11,566 nt of DNA, from the NCBI GenBank assembly GCA_030740135.1, contig JASLXW010000003.1:16440-28005 (forward strand). Reading direction: 5' to 3'. Below, one piece after another: positions 7,076 through 11,566 of this stretch (positions are counted from its first letter, which is position 1; each line of letters opens with the position of its first letter). A program made the translations under genes and the position numbers. The notes below the pieces were generated by a model. It did not search any database, was not told the DNA's origin, and saw only the letters and a list, made by a program, of their open reading frames with translations. The stretch comes from Nitrospinota bacterium. GTDB lineage: Bacteria; UBA8248; JACPRG01.

Positions 7076-7954
7076 GTGAAACAGATGATCCCGGACCTCA
7101 TCACGCTCGAAGGCGCGATCGATCTGCACTGTCATCCCTACCCGGACCTGTTTCCCCGCTTGCTGGACGACCGGGGGCTGATCCGGCGGGCCCGTGAGCG
7201 CGGGATGCGGGCCTTGGTGCTCAAGTGCCATTTCGAATCCACGGTGGGGCGGGCCTACGACGCGGGACAGCCCTTCGAGGACATCGACGTTTTCGGCGGC
7301 ATCGTCCTCAACCGCCACGCCGGCGGCCTCAACCCCGCGGCCGTGGAAACGGCCGTCCGCCTCGGCGCCAAAACCGCCTGGATGCCCACGGTCGACGCCG
7401 ACGGGCACGCGGCGGTCTTCGGCGCCACCGGCGGGTATGACACCCAACAGAGCGGGGCGCGGAGCGTAGAGCCGGTATCCGCCGTTCAGGAAGGCCGGCT
7501 CACGCGGGACTGTCAGGACATCCTGGCCCATGATGGAAGCGCCGCGCTCGCGACCGGCCACCTGAACGCGGCGGATTCGGACCTGCTCGTGCGCGCCGCG
7601 CTCGAACGGGGCGCGCCGCGCGTCATCATCCAGCACCCGTTTTACAAGATCCCGCGGATGTCCATCGACCAGGTCAAGGCGCTGACTTCCCTGGGCGCGC
7701 TGGCTGAATTGGAATACGGGAACCTCTCGCCTTTGTGGGCGTGGGAGGGGCAGTCTTTGGATTTGATGCGCCGCGCGATCGCGGAGATCGGCGCCCGGCG
7801 CTTCGTCATGATTTTCGACACGGGTCCGCGCCACAACCCCCCGCCCCCGGATTGCCTCGGCATCCTGGCTCAATGTTTCTATGAGAAAGGCGTGACGCGG
7901 GAGGAACTGCGGATCATGATGGTCGACAACCCGTCGGCCGTCCTGGGGCTTTGA
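7076..7954 (+). CDS. DUF6282-family amidohydrolase-like protein
   Basis: A 292-residue soluble protein with the metal-ligand pattern of TIM-barrel hydrolases: DLHCHPYPD (16-24), KCHFES (50-55), ATGHLN (159-164), IIQHPFY (184-190), FDTGPRHN (247-254) and a final VDNPSAVLGL. Asp16, His18, His20, His52, His162, His187 and Asp248 are plausible metal ligands. I recognise it as DUF6282, a family of unknown substrate often found near hydantoinase, cyclase and ThDP-decarboxylase genes. GTG 7076 is taken as the start; ATG 7085 is an alternative nine bases downstream. It follows the decarboxylase remnant by 44 bases, and may once have shared its operon. A role in hydrolysing an amide or lactone in the same pathway is inference. 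Confidence 0.85.
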   Translation: MKQMIPDLITLEGAIDLHCHPYPDLFPRLLDDRGLIRRARERGMRALVLKCHFESTVGRAYDAGQPFEDIDVFGGIVLNRHAGGLNPAAVETAVRLGAKTAWMPTVDADGHAAVFGATGGYDTQQSGARSVEPVSAVQEGRLTRDCQDILAHDGSAALATGHLNAADSDLLVRAALERGAPRVIIQHPFYKIPRMSIDQVKALTSLGALAELEYGNLSPLWAWEGQSLDLMRRAIAEIGARRFVMIFDTGPRHNPPPPDCLGILAQCFYEKGVTREELRIMMVDNPSAVLGL

Positions 7955-7968
7955 GATCGTCCCTCTAC

Positions 7969-7988
7969 CGGGATTCGGGGCCATCCCG
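7969..7988 (+). terminator. Weak hairpin after the DUF6282 gene
   Basis: CGGGAT (7969-7974) pairs with ATCCCG (7983-7988) around an eight-base loop, 15 bases past the stop codon. Only a short T-containing stretch (CTTGATTT) follows, so it is a weak terminator candidate. Confidence 0.3.
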
Positions 7989-7989
7989 C

Positions 7990-8018
7990 TTGATTTCCCG
8001 TCGCCGGGCTCCCATATT
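7990..8018 (+). promoter_or_regulatory. Possible sigma70-type promoter
   Basis: TTGATT (7990-7995) and CATATT (8013-8018) are separated by 17 bases; each matches consensus at four of six bases. Transcription would start near 8025, 30-odd bases before the small ORF at 8058. Support is only the motif and spacing. Confidence 0.3.
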
Positions 8019-8057
8019 ACACGAAAGATATGCGAATGCATAGCGGGCGGGAGGACC

Positions 8058-8177
8058 ATGAAACCGAGAACGGCGGATATCGGGGTCGGGGAGCGGTCGA
8101 CCATCTCGGGACGTCCATCGGCCGTCCCGAGCGATGCCGAAAGGTCTCCGCAAGGCGCGGGGATGGGCGCGGATTGA
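8058..8177 (+). CDS. Doubtful small ORF, 39 residues
   Basis: ATG 8058 follows GGGAGG at a spacing of a few bases, the best ribosome site in this gap, with a possible promoter upstream at 7990-8018. The peptide starts MKPRTADIGVGERS, is hydrophilic, and matches no family I know. A perfect 9-bp inverted repeat lies inside it: CTCGGGACG (8105-8113) with CGTCCCGAG (8123-8131). It could be a real small protein, the start of a lost gene cut off by the repeat-rich DNA that follows, or a chance frame. Confidence 0.25.
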   Translation: MKPRTADIGVGERSTISGRPSAVPSDAERSPQGAGMGAD

Positions 8178-8217
8178 AGGGACCGCACCTGTCCGCACAA
8201 AGGGAAAAGTGAAAAAC

Positions 8218-8262
8218 AAAGCCAAATTTCCCTGAGTGTAAAAGGGCTTTTTATTTGGCTTT
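8218..8262. terminator. Nested hairpin with AT-rich flanks
   Basis: AAAGCCAAAT (8218-8227) pairs with ATTTGGCTTT (8253-8262). Inside the loop CCCT (8230-8233) pairs with AGGG (8243-8246). The unit TTTGGC is repeated directly after the outer arm (ATTTGGC, then TTTTGGC). T-rich DNA lies on the 3' side and A-rich DNA on the 5' side, so it could stop transcription from either direction. It lies 24 bases before the inverted-repeat element at 8286 and might belong to it. Confidence 0.4.
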
Positions 8263-8285
8263 TGGCTTTAGGAGGACTTCTTTTT

Positions 8286-8398
8286 ATCCGTAAATTTCGC
8301 AGATTAAAAAGGTTAAGGGCGGTGGAAGTGGGCGCTTGCTTGAAATGAGAACCAGGGTGTTGATCTTGGTTTTCTGAAAATCTGTGTAATCTGTGGAT
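8286..8398. repeat. 113-bp MITE-like element with imperfect 20-bp terminal inverted repeats
   Basis: The left end ATCCGTAAATTTCGCAGATT (8286-8305) aligns to the reverse complement of the right end AATCTGTGTAATCTGTGGAT (8379-8398), which reads ATCCACAGATTACACAGATT, with 14 of 20 identical. The right end also holds a direct repeat of AATCTGTG. Sequences of the form ATCCACAGATTACACAGATT are, from memory, common interspersed repeats in several bacterial groups and give spurious peptides such as ESTDYTDF and PQITQIF, which are readable here on the minus strand. No gene lies inside. Confidence 0.6.
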
Positions 8399-8472
8399 TC
8401 CGATCGCGAGTTGCGCTCCCGGGGGGAAATAGACGAAAATTGGGCGTTTCCAATCCAATTCGGGCACACCCT

Positions 8473-8485
8473 GGGGGGGGGGGGG
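8473..8485 (+). repeat. G13 homopolymer tract upstream of the cyclase gene
   Basis: Thirteen G in a row, followed by AA and then five more G (8488-8492). It lies 47 bases before the chosen start codon 8533, in the leader or promoter zone. Length change there could alter transcription or RNA folding. Such a run is also the place where read errors are most likely. Confidence 0.75.
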
Positions 8486-8532
8486 AAGGGGGAATCTTTG
8501 AAGAAGACGGGGAAGAAACCGGAGGGATCACT

Positions 8533-9321
8533 GTGACCGCCTCGGAAGCGGGACCGCCTGGAATCCGCTGCATCGACCTGAGTGTGCCGCTGAATAACTT
8601 CTCGATGGACCGCGACGCGGCGCGGGTCTTTTCCTGGGGCCACCGGGAAGGCGCCCGCCGGGTGGCCAAGATGTACGACATCGACCCGGACCGGCTGCCG
8701 GGCGGGCTGGCGGCCTCCTCGGACGAGCTGACGCTGAACTCCCATTCCGGAACCCACCTGGACGCCCCCTGGCACTTCGGCCCGACGGTCGCCGGTCAAC
8801 CCTCGAAGACAATCGATGAGATCCCCCTGGAATGGTGTTTTTCAAACGGCGTCGTTCTGGACATGACGCACAAGAAACCGAATGAGCTCATCACGGCCGA
8901 GGACATGGAGGCGGCGGTCGAGAAGATCGGCTACCGGATCAAGCCCTTCGACATCGTCCTCATCCGGACGGACGCCACCCGTTACTTCGAGCAGCCGGAC
9001 TTCCTCCTCCGCCAGCCGGGCATGGGGCGCGAGAGCACGCTGTGGCTCGTCGAGCAGGGAGTCAAGATCACGGGCATCGACGCCTGGAGCTACGACCGGC
9101 CCAACGTCGAGATGATCAAAGACCTCAAGGCCGGGAACACGGCGGCCTACTGGCCCGCCCATCTGGTCGGCCAGGAGAAGGAATACTGCCACCTGGAGAA
9201 GCTCGCCAACCTGGATCGGATTCCCAAACCCTTCGGCTTCAAGGTGGCGGTCTTCCCCATCCGGATCGAGGGGGGCAGCGGCGGGTGGGTTCGGGCCGTC
9301 GCGATCATCGAAGACGGATAA
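8533..9321 (+). CDS. Cyclase-family metal hydrolase (kynurenine formamidase/isatin hydrolase-like)
   Basis: A 262-residue member of the cyclase family (PF04199 type), which hydrolyses N-formyl, imide or lactam bonds with Mn or Zn. The signature HSGTHLDAPWH (71-81) gives ligands His71, His75, Asp77 and His81; His210 and Glu222 have the same 12-residue spacing as the second metal pair of bacterial KynB. The family motif GIDAWSYDRP (181-190) is present. The length is close to isatin hydrolases and longer than KynB (about 210). GTG 8533 is chosen because GGAGGG (8521-8526) lies six bases upstream and homology starts soon after (CIDLSVPL, 13-20); an in-frame ATG at 8440 would run through the G13 tract and low-complexity sequence. 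It is cytoplasmic. A role in opening a ring or amide next to HyuAB is inference. Confidence 0.88.
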   Translation: MTASEAGPPGIRCIDLSVPLNNFSMDRDAARVFSWGHREGARRVAKMYDIDPDRLPGGLAASSDELTLNSHSGTHLDAPWHFGPTVAGQPSKTIDEIPLEWCFSNGVVLDMTHKKPNELITAEDMEAAVEKIGYRIKPFDIVLIRTDATRYFEQPDFLLRQPGMGRESTLWLVEQGVKITGIDAWSYDRPNVEMIKDLKAGNTAAYWPAHLVGQEKEYCHLEKLANLDRIPKPFGFKVAVFPIRIEGGSGGWVRAVAIIEDG

Positions 9322-9325
9322 CCCA

Positions 9326-9405
9326 AGAATAAAGAATATGATATTATACATTAAGGAATACATTACAACTCTTTGTATTTATATGGATTATATATTATAA
9401 GCATT
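9326..9405 (+). promoter_or_regulatory. AT-rich island with a possible promoter before the M20 gene
   Basis: This stretch is overwhelmingly A and T, in sharp contrast with the GC-rich genes either side. ATATTATA occurs twice in direct orientation (9341-9348 and 9392-9399). TTGTAT (9373-9378) and TATAAG (9396-9401) are 17 bases apart, a possible promoter with a weak -35 box; it would start a transcript about 120 bases before the M20 gene. It may instead be a binding site for an H-NS-like silencer, a rearrangement scar, or a foreign fragment. 9406-9517 shows nothing else. Confidence 0.4.
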
Positions 9406-9527
9406 ACGGAGTTGAAGCGGAAATCGACGCCTGACAAGCGGAAGACCTCAAGTGGATTCTCGCGGACGGGGGTAACCACTCCCCATGTCTCGCCCTTGAA
9501 TCGCCACCCCCCGCCCCGGGAGACTCG

Positions 9528-10823
9528 ATGAAAACCAGCAGGAAGACACTCGAAAAAGCCTGGTCGAAGGTGAACGAAAAAGAGCTGGTCGCGCTGGCGA
9601 TGGCCCTGGTCGACTCGCACAGTCCGACGGGCAAGGAAGAGGAAGTCGCCCGGCTCTGTGTCGACTGGCTCAACCAGCGGGACATCCCCGCCTTTTACCA
9701 GGAGGTGGAATCCGGCCGCGGCAACGTGGTCGGCCGGCTCAAGGGGTCCGGCGACGGGCCCATCCTCATGTTCAACTGCCACCTGGACACGGCCCTGTCG
9801 GGCGACCCGACGGACGCCATGTTCGCCGGCCCGCTCCGCCCCGAGTGGAAATCCGAAGCCCGGCGCAAGGGCGGCCTCATCTTCGGAAGCGGCATCTTCA
9901 ACGACAAAGGCCCCTTCGCCTCCGTCCTCATCGCGGCCCACGCCCTCAAGAAGGCCGGCGTGAAGCTGGCGGGAGACATCCTCCTGACGGGGGTGTGCAG
10001 CGAGATCGGCCGCGCCCCCGTGGACCAGTACCAGGGGGGGGCCCACCGCGGCAAGGGGGTCGGGATGCGTTACATGCTGACCCACGGCGTCGTGGCCGAT
10101 TACGCCATCGTCGCCGAGCCCTCCCGCTTCGGGATCACGACGGCCCAGGCGGGGGCCACGTTCATCAAAGTCATGTGCACGGGCGAGCCGATGTACGCGC
10201 CCTTCGTCGAACATCCCGAAGACCTGACCCGGAGCACGAACGCCGTCGTCAAGATGGGCAACCTGATCGCCCCCATCGAGGCCTGGGCGCGCCGGTACGA
10301 GAAAGAGCACGAATACAAGTTCAAGTACGGGACAGTCGTTCCCAAGGTCAACATCGGCGCCATTCAGGGCGGGGCCCCCTTCAAGCCCAATTTCTCGCCC
10401 GCCGTGTGCACGATGTACCTGGAGGCCTTCACGCCGCCGGGGCTGCGGCCCCTCGATGTCCTGCGCGAGGTGGAAGCCGTCATAGCAGAGAGCGGCGTCG
10501 AGGCCGATGCCGAGCTTTACCTCTCGGTCCACGGCTACGAGTCGAAGAACGCGGACGCGCTGGTCGAAATCATGCGCGAGGCCCAGCGGGCCGCCCGCGG
10601 CAAACCCGTCAAGCCCATCCAGTCCCAGCTCACCAGCACGTACGCCGATCTCACCATTCTGGTGGAGATGGGGATTCCGTCCATCAAGTGCGGACCCGCG
10701 CCGGACGACCCCAATCTCAAGCCCGGCACCGGCGAGGTCCAGAAAATCTCGGACCTGGTGGACGCGGCCAAGATGTACTGCGCCGCCGCGATCGAGGTCA
10801 GCAACCACCTGCCGAAGACGTGA
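9528..10823 (+). CDS. M20-family metallopeptidase homologue (ArgE/DapE/carboxypeptidase G2-like)
   Basis: A 431-residue cytoplasmic protein starting at ATG 9528, five bases after GGGAG. M20 enzymes use two zinc ions to cleave N-acyl or N-carbamoyl amino acids and dipeptides. Visible motifs are FNCHLDT (82-88, His85 and Asp87), GSGIFNDKGPFAS (120-132, Asp126 as bridging ligand), TGVCSEIGRAP (154-164, Glu159) and AEPSRFG (196-202, Glu197). Two family residues look altered: the usual DEE/GEE pair reads CSE, leaving one Glu where the general base would be, and the C-terminal G-x-x-H-T-x-x-E motif that gives the last zinc ligand reads KPGTGEVQKIS (398-408) with no His. It may be a specialised subfamily or a non-peptidase. 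G8 at 10034-10041 lies in the coding frame. Its context suggests a late hydrolytic step after HyuAB. Confidence 0.82.
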   Translation: MKTSRKTLEKAWSKVNEKELVALAMALVDSHSPTGKEEEVARLCVDWLNQRDIPAFYQEVESGRGNVVGRLKGSGDGPILMFNCHLDTALSGDPTDAMFAGPLRPEWKSEARRKGGLIFGSGIFNDKGPFASVLIAAHALKKAGVKLAGDILLTGVCSEIGRAPVDQYQGGAHRGKGVGMRYMLTHGVVADYAIVAEPSRFGITTAQAGATFIKVMCTGEPMYAPFVEHPEDLTRSTNAVVKMGNLIAPIEAWARRYEKEHEYKFKYGTVVPKVNIGAIQGGAPFKPNFSPAVCTMYLEAFTPPGLRPLDVLREVEAVIAESGVEADAELYLSVHGYESKNADALVEIMREAQRAARGKPVKPIQSQLTSTYADLTILVEMGIPSIKCGPAPDDPNLKPGTGEVQKISDLVDAAKMYCAAAIEVSNHLPKT

Positions 10824-10848
10824 ACACACGGATGGAGAAGGCCTTTCG

Positions 10849-10914
10849 ATGACCTCGAACCACCCACCGTCCGGGACGCCGCCGGGCGGGAGGAATCAGG
10901 GTGAAGCGCGCTGA
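10849..10914 (+). CDS. Doubtful 21-residue ORF overlapping an alternative start of the next gene
   Basis: ATG 10849 is preceded by GGAGAAGG at a suitable spacing and runs to TGA 10912-10914, encoding MTSNHPPSGTPPGGRNQGEAR. It overlaps GTG 10901, an alternative start of the YqgE/AlgH gene that has its own good ribosome site (GGGAGGA, 10888-10894). It could act as a translated leader, or be chance. Peptide composition (Pro, Gly, Asn) suggests no folded domain. Confidence 0.2.
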   Translation: MTSNHPPSGTPPGGRNQGEAR

Positions 10915-10993
10915 ACGCCCCGCGACTCGGTGGCGCGGCGTCGTCCGGCGATTCGCGCGCCAATCGGAATACGCGCGCCCGGGGCGAGAAACC

Positions 10994-11566
10994 ATGAGAT
11001 CCGGCTCCTTCATCCGGACGACCGTCGCTCTTTCGGCCATCCTCCTTCTGACGGGGATGCCGCCTGAAGCGAGGGTCCTGCCCGGTCCGGCGAACCCTCG
11101 GGGGACGCCGACCCGAATGCGGCCGGGCGAGCTCCTCGTCGCTTCACCGGACCTGCGGGACCCGAACTTCCATCGAACCACCATCCTCGTCATCCGGCAC
11201 AATGACAAGGGCGCTTTCGGCCTTGTGGTCAACCGCGTCCTCGGCAGGATGAAACTGGCCGTCCTCATCGAGCGCCTCGGCCTCGCCGCCCCCAAGACGG
11301 CGGACGAGATCGCCGTGCACTACGGCGGACCGGTTCAGCCCGAACGCGGATTCGTGGTGCACTCGACCGAGAAGAAGCTCCCGAACACCGTCCCGGTGAA
11401 CGCGGACATCGCCTTCACCTCGAACCCCGTGGCCCTTCGGGCCATCGCCCTCGGCCAAGGCCCGCGCCGGACCCTGTTCGCCGTCGGCTACGCCGGTTGG
11501 GGGCCCGGCCAGCTCGATGCCGAGATGCGGAGGGGCAACTGGTTCACCGCGCCGGGGACGAAGACA
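10994..11566 (+). CDS. YqgE/AlgH-family protein with N-terminal signal sequence (3' end outside window)
   Basis: The frame stays open to the window edge, giving 191 residues from ATG 10994. The YqgE/AlgH (DUF179) fold starts near residue 43 with PGELLVASPDLRDPNFHRTT, followed by ILVIRHNDKGAFGLVVNR, the YGGPVQPERGFVVHS segment and LFAVGYAGWGPGQLDAEM. The family is usually a cytoplasmic protein of about 190 residues and unclear function, linked to alginate regulation in Pseudomonas. Here a signal-peptide-like leader precedes it: MRSGSFIRTT, then hydrophobic VALSAILLLTG, then a possible cut near PPEA. An alternative start at GTG 10901, with a better ribosome site, would add 31 Arg-rich residues. 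ATG 10994 is preferred because it gives a normal signal peptide. It is not obviously part of the catabolic pathway. Confidence 0.8.
   Translation, partial: MRSGSFIRTTVALSAILLLTGMPPEARVLPGPANPRGTPTRMRPGELLVASPDLRDPNFHRTTILVIRHNDKGAFGLVVNRVLGRMKLAVLIERLGLAAPKTADEIAVHYGGPVQPERGFVVHSTEKKLPNTVPVNADIAFTSNPVALRAIALGQGPRRTLFAVGYAGWGPGQLDAEMRRGNWFTAPGTKT

Noticed and set aside
8440..8532. Longer start of the cyclase-family protein at ATG 8440
   Set aside because: The extension reads through the G13 tract as a Gly-rich peptide; GTG 8533 has GGAGGG six bases upstream.
9363..10829. 488-codon minus-strand frame opposite the M20 gene
   Set aside because: Antisense shadow with no recognisable domain and a start inside the coding gene's reverse strand.
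1..11566. CRISPR array, tRNA, rRNA or intact insertion sequence
   Set aside because: No regularly spaced repeats, no tRNA-like or rRNA sequence that I can recognise, and no transposase or integrase frame.

Overview
The window is high-GC bacterial DNA, with dense coding on the + strand, several GTG starts and Shine-Dalgarno sites. The gene content is an accessory catabolic neighbourhood: a solute-binding protein, a HyuA/HyuB ATP-dependent amide hydrolase/carboxylase pair, a DUF6282 metal hydrolase, a cyclase-family (kynurenine formamidase-like) hydrolase and an M20 peptidase. Such mixtures, and the kinds of interspersed repeats seen here, are familiar from Desulfobacterota-like and other environmental high-GC lineages. 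That is a weak guess, because no rRNA, tRNA or taxonomic marker gene is present.

Layout. 1-93 is the 3' end of an unidentified gene. 181-386 is a decayed, internally deleted remnant of a second hyuB-type gene. A good sigma70-type promoter (418-446) then precedes an exported NMT1/THI5-like ABC substrate-binding protein (486-1502). Two strong inverted repeats occupy the gap before hyuA (1682-3775) and hyuB (3782-5953). The HyuB protein carries a C-terminal domain resembling the acetone carboxylase gamma subunit. 5954-6716 has no convincing gene; it holds hairpins, a REP/MITE-like remnant and short repeats. 6717-7031 is a second internally deleted pseudogene, joining the start of a ThDP-dependent sulfopyruvate/phosphonopyruvate-decarboxylase-like protein to a C-terminal piece. 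7076-7954 encodes a DUF6282 protein. 7955-8532 holds a doubtful small ORF, a nested hairpin, a 113-bp element with imperfect terminal inverted repeats, and a 13-G tract. 8533-9321 is the cyclase-family hydrolase, followed by a very AT-rich island (about 9326-9405). 9528-10823 is an M20-type peptidase homologue with altered metal-site residues. From 10994 to the window edge runs a YqgE/AlgH-family protein with an N-terminal signal sequence.

How the genes may work together (inference). The intact enzymes all belong to families that hydrolyse C-N bonds in amides, imides, ureides or N-acyl compounds: HyuAB opens or carboxylates a substrate using ATP, the cyclase-family enzyme hydrolyses cyclic imide/lactam-like or N-formyl bonds, and the M20 homologue would cleave N-carbamoyl or N-acyl products. 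The binding protein would supply a small solute. Together they suggest a pathway for a cyclic amide or ureide, but the substrate cannot be read from sequence, and no ABC permease or ATPase lies in the window. The two gene remnants, the repeats and the homopolymer tracts show that the region has been rearranged and is partly eroding.
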